This document shows, piece by piece, positions 23,309 to 35,431 of a stretch of DNA of 64,000 bases. Made by a program: the position numbers and the translations under genes. Below the pieces are notes generated by a model. It saw only the letters and a program-made list of their open reading frames with translations, made no database searches and was not told the origin of the DNA. Origin of the DNA: Skeletonema tropicum (lineage: Eukaryota; Bacillariophyta; Thalassiosirophyceae; Thalassiosirales; Thalassiosiraceae); the NCBI GenBank assembly GCA_037178625.1, contig CM074128.1, forward strand, positions 2,976,001 to 3,040,000, given 5' to 3'. Every line of letters begins with the position of its first letter. Within the stretch, counting starts at the first letter, position 1.

Positions 23309-25316
23309 ATGACGCCTCTAATACCGACAGCCACGGGCATATTATTAGCTCTGACTATTTTAAACCCAGACGCTGCCAATGGTTTCTCACTCTCGCCACA
23401 AAGAACACATCATGTGCACAAGACCACACTACTGATGTCTACGTCATGGGACGATGATTATGATGGCAGTTATCGTTCCTCTCCTTCACGCGGAGGTGGC
23501 AGCACTACGAGACAAAAGTCTGGTCGGGGCCGTCGTTCCAATGGTGGTCAGTCTGGGAGAGGATATCGCGATGGACGACCTGGTAGTGGTAGAGGCGGCA
23601 GCGGAGGTCAGCCAAGACGTAACAGTAGGCAATCGAAGGAGTCCATACGTTACCCCAAAAACAACAATTTTGGATATGATGAATACGATGAATACGATTC
23701 TCCAAACAGCAATAATGCTAGAATGATACAGCAGCAGCGAATGACAAACTCAATCGGGTGTCCTCTATTTGGCACTTGCCCAGGATGTGTCGTGGACGAC
23801 TACGTTGCTGATATTGACATTATCAAATCTGCTCAGTTGTACTTTTCGAGTTCTTCTGTTCAGAAACATATTTCATCATCTTCTTCTACTCGTGGTCGGC
23901 AGTCAAGAGGACGCTATTACGATGATTATGACGACGACGATGATGAAGAGTTCTACAAAATCAAGGTACCATCCTCAATAACACATTGGCGTACTCAAGC
24001 CAAACTTGCAGTCGCATCTGATGGGAAATGGTCTCGTAATGCAGGATGTAAAATTGGATTGTATCAGAGAAACAGTCATGATGTTCTACCAATTCCTGAT
24101 TGTCAGGTTCATCACCCAAGCATCAATAAGGCCTGTTGAAGCAGTTGTAGAGGCGACAAGTGAAGTTCGCACGCCAGCCTATCAAGAAGATACGGGGCAA
24201 GGGTTGCTAAGATATATTCAATGTCAAGTGGAACTTTCGACTGGAAAGGTTTGTTTAACGTTGGTCATGAATTGTGAAAAGTTGAAAGAGTGTCAACCTC
24301 ACCTCTCCTATTTAGTGAAGGAATTGAAACGAAGTGAACCTAAGCTTTGGCACTCGATCTGGTGTCACTGCAATGACTCTGCTGGGAATGCAATTTTTGC
24401 TAGAGATTCGACTCGTTGGCACCCTATCGAGGGCCCTCCTTATATTCGTGAGAAGCTCCCAGGTGCTGATCCTGATAGTCGTGAGGGATTGTTGTACTTC
24501 TCTCCTATGGTTTTTCGACAAGCGAATTATGAAGGCTTTGGTGAAATTGCAAAACAAGTTAGGGAGGCTATACCAAGTGGGAGCAAGGTTTGCGAACTTT
24601 ACGCAGGTGTAGGATTGTTGGGTTTGTCTGCTTTGTTGCATCATGGTAAGTTGGCAGAAGAGTACGATGATTCTGAAATGGGCATCCAATGGCTGCGTTG
24701 TAGTGACGAGAATCCAGAAAACGCTAGGTGCTTTGAACGTGCAGTTAGCAGTATGCCCATGAAAATTACAGGACGTTCACCGAAACAGCATCAGAAGGAC
24801 AACGGAAAGAAGGGTAAACGCACACGGAAGAATCAAAAAGGCAAAAATTCTGGTAAAGAGATATCAATAAAGGACTTGATGGATTCCATGATGTCGGAGG
24901 CATCCGATGAGAGCAAGCCACCGCCCGTGGACCCCTCGGAAAAAGTGACCTACATGCAAGCAAGTGCAGCTGCTGCGATTCTGAAAGGGCAGGCTCTTGG
25001 TGCGAACGTGTTGATTGTTGATCCTCCCCGAAAGGGCCTCGATGAACCTGTTTTACAGCAACTTTGTCAACCTTACAATCCAAACCAAATGTATGCCGAA
25101 AAGCCAAATGTGTTATCTCATATGGCGAGGCATACTGTCAATTGGGTTAATGATGTTCAGACATTAATTTATGTGAGCTGTGGATTCGATGCGCTGGCGA
25201 GAGACTGCGATCAGTTACTAAGTTCCAGCGCTGGTTGGAAGCTCGAAAGTGCAACCGGATATGTTCTCTTTCCAGGAAGTAATCATGTTGAGACGGTAGT
25301 TGTGCTAAGGAGATAA
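23309..25316 (+). CDS. TrmA/RumA-type RNA (uracil-5-)-methyltransferase, probably plastid
   Basis: This SAM-dependent enzyme makes m5U in tRNA or rRNA. The N-terminus (ATGILLALTILNPDAANGFSL) looks like a signal peptide followed by an Ala-Asn-Gly-Phe junction, a weak form of the diatom plastid motif. A Gly/Arg/Ser-rich linker follows. Cysteines in CPLFGTCPGC suggest the Fe-S cluster of the RumA branch. The C-terminal domain has YFSPMVFRQANYEGF, KVCELYAGVGLLGLSAL (SAM motif I), VLIVDPPRKGLDEPVL (motif IV), the nucleophile Cys in IYVSCGFDALARD, and FPGSNHVETVVVLRR. One +1 frame change lies near 24126-24130 and restores HHPSINRPVEAV, a conserved TrmA block. Corrected length is about 668 aa. A Lys-rich insert interrupts the SAM domain. 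Confidence 0.88.
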
Positions 25317-25381
25317 TGATGAAGTTATAGTTTATAGCCAACATAGTCATGTTATAGTTGTCTATGAATTCAGAAGTTTCG

Positions 25382-28300
25382 TCACTGATGTTTGATACTA
25401 ATTGGATCCTGGCCCCTTACCAACCCAAAGCAACATGATTCCATGTGATCTTTGCATACATCGACACCAGGGAATACCTCATTGCAGCCAGGGCACACAA
25501 AGGTTGCATTTGCATCTAACTTTTCTCCACTTTCAAACAAGTCCGTAGTTTGAGATTGCTTGCTACCACCTTTCTTCTTTCCCTTTTTGGAGACGCCACG
25601 CTTTTTAACTTTGGGTTTGCGTCTCAGCGAGGCGTTCACATCAATCAGACGCATGTCGTATCCTTCCCAAACGGTCATCGGTCCATTCACACCATCGAAA
25701 AAGGCACATAGAGACTGGATCTTTTCAGGTTGACATTCAAGCGTTTCATCAAGTTTCATGCATTCCGTGTGAAATCGTAAAGCTTCCTTCACTCGCCATT
25801 CGTCCGAGTGGTCAATTCTAGTGTTGAAGTGAGTCCAGCTCAATGCATCATTAACAGTGTTGTCTGCCCCATTATCTTTCTTTTCGTCGTCGTCATCATC
25901 ATCGCTGAGACAAGGCAATGACATGATAGGAGAGCAAGTACGTGGGTTTATTCCAAAAGATAGCAGAGCAAGACAACAAAACAGTCTTCCTGGAGGAAGG
26001 AGTGTAATACCCTCAACCTTGCAAGCACCTCCACGAAGCTCAAGAGTATTAGCACAGCATGCAAATAACTCTTTGCTTCTATCGATGGGTAGCACTGCTG
26101 AGCAAGCACTATTTTCTTGGACATACACGGTTCCATTTCCGCTTTTTCGTTTCCACTTTTTCTTGCCATTGATGGACAACGTCCGAGGAATATTGATATC
26201 AATCTCATGATCTCCGTTTTGGAGACGAATAAAATTGTCTTTCCGACGTTCAGAAGCCAACACCGAGAGAAGACGGGCTCCCTCGGATCCATCTGCGACG
26301 AGAGGAGTGTTCCTGACATAGTCATCAGGCGCAAAGATAATACTCTGTTTTAATCGTTCCGCCCGTGTAGATGACTGGACTTGCGGATCAGCGAAGAGGT
26401 CACCTAAGTCGAGTTTGGACATTTCACTCGTTCCAGATGATGTGATTACAAACGATACCTTCTTTTTCGTTTCTTTAATCTCAGTACAAACAACACTGCT
26501 GATCGGGTAGTTGCTACTGCTGCTATAGATTTCTGCCTCTTTCTTAAACAGGGACATGGCTTGCTTTGTGACTTCGCTCGAGAGGATTGTTACACTTTTT
26601 GTCGGGGCTATTACGTTGCTTCCTGCCAAATCCGGGTACCATGCTCCACAGGCTCTTCCTCGGACTCCTCTCTGATTTCCAGTACCTGTACTACCTTGAA
26701 ATACAACTGTTTTTATCTTTGCTCCCAACTGTCCGATAATCGTGTCTCTCAGCAATTGTGATTTTTCCCAAACTTCAGTTGGTATGATAATTTGAAGATT
26801 TGTGCCAACGCTAGCAGAAAGAGAAGTCGACTTCTTTCTCCAACATGTAAGATATGAAACGTAATCTGAACGTTTCCATGTAATCTCCAAAATTCGACTT
26901 GAATTCGTCTCCATCAAAGTTACCCTGGTGGATTATCTTACCACGATTCTCTATCTGAAAGTCATGTGTCGCAGGAACAAGTATTTGCTCAAGATGCGAA
27001 CGCTGGACTTGAGGTCCATCAATTGGAATGGTAATACTCTTATCTTGATTGCATTGAAAAGAAGGTGTTTGAAAAATCATAGTATCGTAGAAGAGCCATG
27101 TCTGGATAATTCTCAGCAGAGCAACCTTGGTCGGGTGCATTTCATAAAAAGGGGTGCTCAATTCCAAAACCTCAGCCTTGATGTCAAGGCATTCAGCGAC
27201 TCTGCTTTGGAGATTTTTGACTGTTGAAGATAAGTGCCGCATTCGTACCCCTGAAAGGCGGTTCACCCGACAGAAGTGATCTTTATTACGAGACTTGCTA
27301 TAATCAAAAAGGAGATTTGATGTTGCCATCGGTTCAGAATAGAGGCCTGCGTCAAAATAACAACGTGATGTGAATGTTTTTGACACTTAAGAAGAACTGA
27401 GTGTTAGAGCTGAGCAGATAAAAAAAACAGATAATCGATGATAAAGTTCAAATTAATATCAACTCACCGAGATCATTAAAGGTTGCGGTATCATGGTACA
27501 TAGGAGAAGATATTGCCCAAGGTACCTTTGGGAAAGAGAGGATTGCCGCAACTTCAATCGTCGCGTCTGGGATCCCGAACTGAATCCCCAATCCTACCAA
27601 CGCACCAAGCTTCAAATCTATGCCTAAAGCAACGACGAGACCCCCCAATGACGTAATTTCACCTTCGTCATTGGGCTGAGAAATAAAGTTTGATGCATGA
27701 AGTGACTGAAAAGACCTCTCAATAGTTGATAAGTCGGGTGCTTCAAGGCATTCCAAAAGAATCTCCGTGACTGGCTCATCCAGCATATCACGAAGATTTA
27801 GTATGACCGAGTCAAGCGGGCTCCTTAATATCTCTCCTGCTTCAAATGGATCGAAATATTCGTTGTATGCATCCCTTGAGTAAAGGTGATAAACATTACC
27901 ATTTCTTACCCTTCCAGTTCTTCCGGCTCTTTGTGTTGCTGATGCTCTCGAAATCCAAGTAGGAATTAATTGCTGCCTATGGCTTGATTTGTTATATACA
28001 ATTTGTTTGCAGAGCCCTAGGCATATCACGTGATCAACGTCTGGTAACGTCACCGAGCTCTCTGCGGCATTGGTTGCAATGACTACCTTTACCTCTCCTT
28101 CCATGGGAGGTTTAAAGGCTTCCATCTGCTCCTCAAACGGAATGTCACTGTGGATAGGGAAGCAAGTGAAAGTGACATTGTGAACATTTAGCCTTTCAAT
28201 CAACTCACTTATGGATTCGATGTCACTCATTCCAGCGACAAAGATGAGTACTGACGATCCATGCTGACCGACAGAGGCCGTGATTTTGGATGCGAGGTGA

Positions 28301-30684
28301 TACATTTTATCCTTGATGGAATCGGGTGGAGCAGCACCGCAGCGACTTTTTGCACAATAGTCATGAATGTCTTGCGCATATTGTGCGTGTTTCGCTGATA
28401 GCGACAGCCGTGACTCGAGGTCCTCAACAAAGTACTCATCGATAGGGAAACGGCGTACACCAACATGAATCGGTTGAGGTGCACCGAAATACTGGCTGTA
28501 TAGATCTGCCGCAAGGGTTGCAGACATTAAGACTAAACGAATCGTAGGGTGGCTATGAAGTAGTCTTCTGCAGAGGAGACAAAGAATATCACTGTCTACT
28601 GATCTCTCGTGAACTTCATCAATAATGAGGTGAGTGTGAGAATCAAACCAATGCGGATGATTTGCCAGAAGCCGGACAACGTATCCTGTTGTGACAAACC
28701 AAGCACGAGTCTTGCGCGTCTCAAACTCTTTCATTCCATGCCCCATCCTTAAAGCTATCTTGTGTGCTAGATCTGGTTCAACTTTTCTCACTCTCTCGGC
28801 AAGAGCTTTTGCGGCGATTCTTCTCGGCTGTGATACAATCATTTTGACTTCTGGGGCAGCTAACGTTGGCTGTGGAGGCTCGGCCCGTAGCAGAAAGCAT
28901 GGTACCCTCGAGCTTTTCCCGCAACCAGTTTCTCCGTGTATAATCGTTACTCTTTGTGTCTTGATCGTATTCAGTATTTCTTCTTCATGTTTATCGATAG
29001 GTAGCACTACTTTCTTGCCCGATGCGTCTTCAGGGACGATATTTGTAATGTCTTCTTCTTCTCTATTTGTAGGCACGTCAATGAGAGGAGAATCATCGAA
29101 TGATATACTTTCCAAGTATGAGAAGAACATTGCATGATCAAAGGTTGTGTGCGGCATAGCATTAGAACCCCTGTTTCTGTCAATCACCCGCAAAATCAAC
29201 TTCTCTAAAATGAAAGCTGCTTGTATGTCCTTCCAGTGAATTTGGTGTCGTGGTAGTTCTATTGCATTGTGACTCTGTAATCGCAGTGACTCCATGACCA
29301 TTTTTAGAGCATCAAGGTGTTTATGCTCCACGTAGTAGTCACTAACTTCTGACATGTACAATTTCAATGGTAAAGTTGCTGCCTCGAACAGATCTAAATC
29401 TACTTCCACATCAGATGAAGTTTTAGCAACATATTCATCAAACCGTTGAGGTAAGGAGGGAATCAGCATCTTGTCAACCAGTTTTTGTTCTTCGTCGTCA
29501 TCGCCATCGGTATCATCATCATCATCATTCAACATATTGGCACGAGTTCGGAAAGATTCAGTATTTCCGAACGAGTAAAGCACGTAAGAATATTCAATAG
29601 CAACCTTCAATTCTTCCACTGTAGACGTCAACCTCCATCCTTCCGCGACTCTTTCTCCTACGTGATCTATAACATTCTGTGAATCATTGATTATTTCACG
29701 AGGAAGCGTTTCATGTTCTCCGTCTCGTTGCCATCTTAGACTCGACCAGTATTCTTTCTGTGTCGACGCGCATTCATGCCTCAAGAGAGGTCCAGTGTAG
29801 TCATTCCCAAGAATGATTGAGAGCTCGATCATAGCTTCTGCATGCATGAGCCCAATTCTACTAGATATTTCATTTCTCGTTTGAACAATACCCCTCAATA
29901 TGTCATCTGATGGATTCAGTTGATCGAAACGAAGATACTTCACGACTTTATCTGTCGTGCCGTAGATGAAATAATCTGTATCATTTGCTACTGCATAAGC
30001 CAATTCCTCCGATGCACTTGCTCGAGCTACAGCTACATCGGCTTCTCCATCACAATTTACCAATTGAATAGATCCCCGGAACAATACACTGCTTATGTGA
30101 GCAAATTCTCTAATACTTTGTCTGATTTGATGGAATGCGAGCTTGCCGTAGGGAAACGATGATAGAAAGAATTCAGCATCTTCATCATTCCCGTCGACAT
30201 CGGTAGAGTGCTGAGTCCTAGCTTGGCGTCTTGCAGCGCTACGGCTTTTAGCAGGACCTGTCTCCGGTAAAATACCATGGATGCACAATTGTCGTACATT
30301 TTCCCATTCTTCATTGCGTCTCTCTTGCCTTCGACATCTCTGCCGACGTTTCATAAATTGGTCAGGTCCATCGAAGAAGATTATTATGTGCAGTCCATGT
30401 TTTAATGTAAGGTCTGAGAGATAGGACGTTGTAATTTCGTGAATTAATGAAAGAGGAGTGAAGAGTGGTAGTAGTAGTTGAGACTGTAGCAGTTTAGATC
30501 CGTGTTGACCGGTATCATTTGCCACGATATTTTTGTAGTGTGTGAAATATGACAATCTGAACAGATGAAAAGCAAGACCATCGCCGTCAACGCACAGCTT
30601 CGATCCTTCTTTGATTTCCACAGCTGTAGCGTTTGCATCGAGGCCCAAGCTTTTAATGTGCCGGGTTAGGCCATGAACTCCCAT
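25382..30684 (-). CDS. XPG/Asteroid-like nuclease - DExH RNA helicase - zinc-finger fusion protein
   Basis: A single protein of about 1,739 aa. Residues 1-320 form an XPG/FEN-type PIN nuclease most like the Asteroid (ASTE1) branch: MGVHGLTRHI, CVDGDGLAFHL, FFDGPDQFMKRRQR, CDGEADVAVA, NDTDYFIYG and ILGNDYTGPL keep the metal-binding acids. After an acidic linker, an RHA/DHX-type helicase starts near residue 580: HGETGCGKSSRVP (I), IDEVHERSVDSD (II, DEVH), MSATL (III), IATNAAESSVT (V) and TQRAGRTGR (VI), followed by HA2/OB-like regions. Near the C-terminus a Lys-rich tract precedes a C2H2-type finger, CPGCNEVFPGVDVCKDHMESC. One intron lies at 27386-27467. One +1 frame change lies near 26811-26825. 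Start is ATG 30684. Target and pathway are unknown; RNA or DNA quality control is plausible inference. It is convergent with the TrmA-type gene. Confidence 0.85.
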
Positions 30685-31281
30685 CGTGATTGATTGGGTA
30701 TTCTTATGTGCCCTGGTGGGGTTCACGTCTCACGTCTTCCGCTTATTCAGCTCAATGAATGATAGAAAAAATAATGGTTTGTGGTTTGTTTTGCTCTGGC
30801 GACTTTCAGGTTTCAGGGAAGTTTGTTTCAGGGATTCAGATTTCATTGATGTTTCAAAGAAGTTTCGGTCATGTTGCGGTCACGTTGCGGTCATGTTGCA
30901 CGCACTTCCTTGAAAGATCACACCACACGACTGCCGACCGTGCTCGACCGTGGCCCGTTTATCGTGGCCGCGGCTTCCATGTGAGATTTTCACACCTACC
31001 GCTCGACCTCGCTCGACCTACGACCTACGATAACTCGCTCGAGCCTCGCTCGCTCGCTCGCTCGCTCGACGCAGGACACTTGTTGTGCTGTCATATTTTG
31101 GGTCGTGACGTTGACTCAATCTGTTCAACGCCATGATAGCGCCAGCGAGGCTAGTGATAATAATATGAGCAACTACCTAATATCTATTCATGCTGACTCC
31201 GCAGTATTCAGTACACCAAACAGCAGTGCAGGTCATATTGCAATTAATTCAATCGCTAAAGTTGTAAGAGGTTATACAAGT
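30685..31281. other. intergenic region with a CTCG microsatellite
   Basis: About 600 bp between the starts/ends of the nuclease-helicase and NSUN2-like genes. It contains short near-repeats of TTGCGGTCA at 30873-30897, a Cys/Arg-coding-looking but unsupported frame, and an uninterrupted (CTCG)n run at about 31044-31069. No gene was recognised. Confidence 0.5.
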
Positions 31282-33697
31282 CTAAGATATGTGTCTCTCT
31301 CCCTTTTCGGGAGACTCTCGTAAATAAGTGTGTACAACAACAAGCATTGCTGCAAGAATTCGAGACGTTGTTTCAACCGTGACTCTTCCGTCGTCATGAC
31401 GTCTACACCAAAACGATAGTCGCCCGACGTCACCTTTGAGTTGGCATGCACACGACAAGATAAACACGCCTGACTCCGTTGCAACTTCGTGCAATTCATA
31501 CCATGGTTCAGGTTCATTTCCACAGAGGGGCGTCAACGGTATGTCAAGAGTAGTTTTGATGCGTTCCGTCTCCGCGGTTTCCTTCTTAAAATCTTCAAGA
31601 ATTGCCTGAGCAAGCACCTTTTGAAATGAAAGTGGGTCAATTTTAATATGCCGCTTCTTGGCATGAAGGGCAAGTATTGGCACAGCTTCGTCAAAAAGTG
31701 TCGTAATGTCAGTGTGCTTCGCGTTTTCCGACTCCTCTTCTCCTGATGGTATCTTTGACATTGTGATTAAAGAAATTCCAGCTTCTCTAAATGCTCCCCA
31801 CTGTTCAGATATGCTAAGTGCCGCTATAGGAGCTGAAACTAATACGAAAGTTCGTTCTCGCTTTCGGTGGATCACACGAACATTCTGGAATGCAGGGTTT
31901 GAGCTTGAAATGCCAAAGTAGTTTAGAAAAGGTTCCATCTCGGTTTGTAAGCACGGAGCTCTTAGAAGAGGCTGTCGCTTGACCTTTTCCTCCGGGTCAA
32001 CTGACTTTGGTTTCCTCTTTTTGCATCCGATGCACGTTTGAGAGGCTCTCCGGCCAAAATTCAGCTTGCCACATGCTTCGCAAATCCAATCGCCTTCTCG
32101 GAGTAGTTCACTTTTGGGAGACGCAGCTGCGATTGTGTCTGTTTCAATAACTGTCTGCGTCTGAGTATAATCATTTGACACCTTTGCTCTTTTGACCGGT
32201 TTGTGCTCGACATCCGACTTTAGATCGACATCTGACTTCTTCTTGTCCATCTTCGGCTTTTCCCCTAGCTCCCCAACGTGTAGCCGTATCAAACAAGCTA
32301 CGAAGAAACCTCCTGAATCAATGTTATCTTTGATAGGAACAAACCTTGCACAGTGTTTGAGTTGGTTCTTCAGCTCAAGATCTGACGCTACTGGGAACAT
32401 CGAAGGTGTTATCTTTCCACTTTTTAGTTTGGCAGGAACATCAGCAAAGCATTCGTACGTATCAAACGCCACATCACCTTCTTTGTTCGCTTTCCCATAC
32501 TTTGAGGTGGGCACTAACCAAGTACTTAGGCCTTTCATTGCTTTGAATTTGGAAGTAAGCCAGGTTGGCAGTGCAACGATTTTTACTTTGTCAGTACCAC
32601 CGAGGTCATGAATGACAGAAGATACAACTGCTTCATTCTCCAATGGGTTTAGACTGCAGGTTGAATATACCAATAAGCCACCCGGTCTCAATAGCTCCAG
32701 CCCACGACGTAATATCTTTCGCTGTAGCTTGTGTAAAGACATGGCTTGAGGTATTGACCATTCTGTCCACACGTGTTTGTTCTTTCTACTTGTACCATCT
32801 CCTGAACAGGGCACGTCAGCTAGCACTTTGTCGTACTTTTGCTTGTACCCTGATTTCCTCCGTATTCCCGGGAAATAGCGTGCGTCCATATTAATAGCAA
32901 GCATTGGACCACGTGGAACACGACGTGATCTTTGGCAGAGCGTTACAATTCTGTTTCGGTCACTATCATTTACCACGAGAAGTCCATTTGGGATGTCAGT
33001 CGCATCTTCTCCTTTCTCATTCATGCTGTGTAATAAATCTAACAGCTGAAGGCTTTTGCTCCCAGGTGCTGCACAGAGATCCGCAATAAATGCCTTCCTC
33101 TCCTCTTTCTCATTTGAACCACAACATGACCACAACACCAACGGTGGGATTGCAGAAACAAGTTCTTGGCGGTAAGTAGCTCCTAACTCTTGCAATGCGT
33201 GCAGTAAGAGACGATAGCTTACTATCTCTATTGCTGTTTTCATTTCTGCTTTTATTGAAGTGATGGCATTCTTTTGTCATGGTAATTCGTATCCTTGGTG
33301 CACCGTCGTGATCACCCAAAGTCCAATTTTGCAGTTCATCCTTTGCAACAAGAGATAAGAGATTGGCAGAAAAATCACCGCCTACCCAAGACGACTCTTG
33401 AATTCTATATGTGATTGGAAGAGGACTACGCAAGTTCTTGTATACATCATTCCATAGCTGTTCATTTGCAGCATCAGTATCTTCTGTATTGATGATTTTC
33501 TGCTGGAGATAGTACCTGAAATATGCCTCATTTCCTCTCTCTTTTATCGATGTCTTGCTTGATTTGTCAGATGCGCTATTACTATTGTCATCTGCTGTTT
33601 GTACTCCATGACCGAGTTCTTTCAAGTGCTTGAATAACTGATTACGTGAAGAGAAAGACTGGCCACAAGTGGCGCATTCCAATACTTTTGTTGCCAT
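31282..33697 (-). CDS. NSUN2/Trm4-like RNA cytosine-5 methyltransferase with two added zinc fingers
   Basis: The enzyme makes m5C in RNA. The start ATG 33697 opens with a C2H2 finger (CATCGQSFSSRNQLFKHLKELGH). Then LPITYRI and LVSAIPPLVL match the NSUN2 N-terminal part. The Rossmann core has ADLCAAPGSKSLQLLDLLH (SAM motif), VLADVPCSGDGTSRKNK (motif IV, with Cys) and LLVYSTCSLNPLENEAV (motif VI, the catalytic Cys). After the core comes a RanBP2-type finger, WICEACGKLNFGRRASQTC plus IGC, and a C-terminal domain I do not recognise. One +1 frame change lies near 33238-33262; corrected length is about 804 aa. The two extra zinc fingers are not usual in animal NSUN2, so substrate choice may differ. 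Confidence 0.9.
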
Positions 33698-34003
33698 GGT
33701 TCTGCTTCTGCTCTAGAAGTCTACTAAAGAGCTTAGGCATGGTTGATGTATTGTTGTAGCGCTCTTGGCTTGGGCCCAGATGCCATGAGGCGGGAGGCGG
33801 AGCTAGCGGGCGGTGCGGTGATGTTTCCGCGCGCCTTTCCATGATGATGCTTCCTTTTGCCCGCGCGTTTTGGCCCCCAAAAGACATCGAAATTGAAGCA
33901 AAGATCTTCCTCTTGCTTGATAGATCTTGAATCTGAATGAGCCTGACTATCACAACTTGCTTCATCCACCTTTTGCTGTTATCGATCGCTCACACGTGGC
34001 ATC
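33698..34003. promoter_or_regulatory. divergent intergenic region between NSUN2-like and SDR-like genes
   Basis: About 306 bp between two divergent ATGs, so it should act as a two-way promoter. It is GC-rich in its centre (gcgggaggcggagctagcgg) and contains no recognisable gene. Confidence 0.4.
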
Positions 34004-34993
34004 ATGAAGCAAGTTTTTATATCAGTGTTGGTTGGTACCGCCGCCAGTATGGCTGGTGCCTTCCAGCTTCCTACACGTTCCACACGTGCTTCTGCTACTC
34101 GACAATACGCTACAGTGCAACCTACTGAATCATCAACCATCGGTACGGTAGGAAATGGCTATCTACCAATTCTACTTGCGAAGCTCTCTGCATTAACACA
34201 CGGAAACTCTTGGGTTATTTGTCCTGCCGCTGACATGGATATGATGAAACAATTAGCTGCAATGGATGGCTTTGGAGAGCTACCAAAAAATTTGGAGTTT
34301 GTTCCTGCTAGTGACACTGATCGCGTTGAAAGCTTACTACGTAATACCGACGCTATGATGATTGCATGTGATGACGTTGATAGTGTTGTCGATCCCAACG
34401 TGATCAATTACCTGTTAGACCCTGAAAAAGTCAACAATCTCCAGCGTGTAGTAGCTATGTCCCGTAATCTCAATGGATCAGGAATGGGCATGCTTGTGGC
34501 AGCATCAAAGCGAGCAGCCAATGCACAAGTTTGGGATAACTCTAACGCTGCTGCATATCGATCATTCGAAGAAAACATTAAGGATGCGGCACAGAAGTGT
34601 GGAGCAGATTGGACTATTGTGAGAGCAGGAACATTGAAGGGCGGTGCTTGTGGCGAAAAGAACCTATATCCACAATATCTAGCAGAGAGTTATTATGAGT
34701 TGACAAAGAATGACATAATCACCTGGCAATTACTCTTTGATTGCAACGTCCGTGGAGTAAAGCTGCAGAAGGGAGACGTAATGGCAGGTCCAGGTGTCAA
34801 AGCTGTGTTTACAGCTACAGGATCTGAAGAGCACGAAGGAGATAGTAGTAGAGGCGGCGTTGCAGAGGCAATGGTGAGGAGCTTGGAAATAGAGGATGCA
34901 GCAAATGTTGATTTTGGTGTAGGTACAGTTGCTGCCAGAGAAATTCCAACGAATGAGGAATGGGCTCAAATGTTTCAGTGTTTATCAAACTAA
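34004..34993 (+). CDS. plastid-targeted NAD(P)-binding (atypical SDR-like) protein
   Basis: The 329-aa product starts with a clear bipartite plastid address: signal peptide QVFISVLVGTAASMAGA followed by FQLP, the diatom Ala-Phe motif, and a Ser/Thr/Arg-rich transit region. The mature part is about 280 residues of mixed alpha/beta type. The stretch DWTIVRAGTLKGGACG is typical of NmrA-like or Ycf39-like atypical SDR proteins, which act in photosystem assembly or bind NAD(P)H. The usual N-terminal GxxGxxG nucleotide motif is not obvious; GTVGNGYLPILLAKL may be a degenerate form. Function is therefore inferred only at the fold level. There is no intron and no frame damage. Confidence 0.7.
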   Translation: MKQVFISVLVGTAASMAGAFQLPTRSTRASATRQYATVQPTESSTIGTVGNGYLPILLAKLSALTHGNSWVICPAADMDMMKQLAAMDGFGELPKNLEFVPASDTDRVESLLRNTDAMMIACDDVDSVVDPNVINYLLDPEKVNNLQRVVAMSRNLNGSGMGMLVAASKRAANAQVWDNSNAAAYRSFEENIKDAAQKCGADWTIVRAGTLKGGACGEKNLYPQYLAESYYELTKNDIITWQLLFDCNVRGVKLQKGDVMAGPGVKAVFTATGSEEHEGDSSRGGVAEAMVRSLEIEDAANVDFGVGTVAAREIPTNEEWAQMFQCLSN

Positions 34994-35431
34994 GTAGTTT
35001 CCAGCTATTATAATCGATAGAAGAGACAAGAGTAATACACTGAGAGGAGCGAGGGTACACCTCACAAGCTGAGAAAAGAGCGACGATATTATCGCCGATC
35101 GTCCGCTCCCCTTGCCTTCCCCTCTATTCGACCGGACATACTAAGGGAGAGCTAAAAAGTAAAGACTAACTCTACTAACCATGTAAAGCGTTAGCGTACA
35201 TGTAGGTAAGTTATACTTACTTAGTATGGCTAGAGCTACTCGGAAAAACAGAATCTGTCCGTGGGCGGAAGAGTTGCGCTTTTTTAAAATCGACTACTAA
35301 TTCCTACGTCCATGAATTAGAAATAAGCAGCTTAAAAAATAGAGTACAAACAAGCAACTTAAAAAAATATGCGTACAAACCAGGCTCGAGTTACGAGTTA
35401 GCTACATACGTTATGTAGGAAGAAGGAGGAA
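34994..35431. other. intergenic region, nothing recognised
   Basis: About 440 bp between the SDR-like gene and the RNR2 fragment. It contains AT-rich runs (gcttaaaaaatag and a near copy, acttaaaaaaatat, about 30 bp apart) but no gene or RNA that I recognise. Confidence 0.35.

Noticed and set aside
31044..31069. (CTCG)n run as a regulatory array
   Set aside because: It is a simple microsatellite; nothing links it to regulation.
30759..31136. A 125-codon plus-strand frame between the nuclease-helicase and NSUN2 genes
   Set aside because: It runs through a CTCG microsatellite and near-repeats, with low-complexity Arg/Ser content and no homology.
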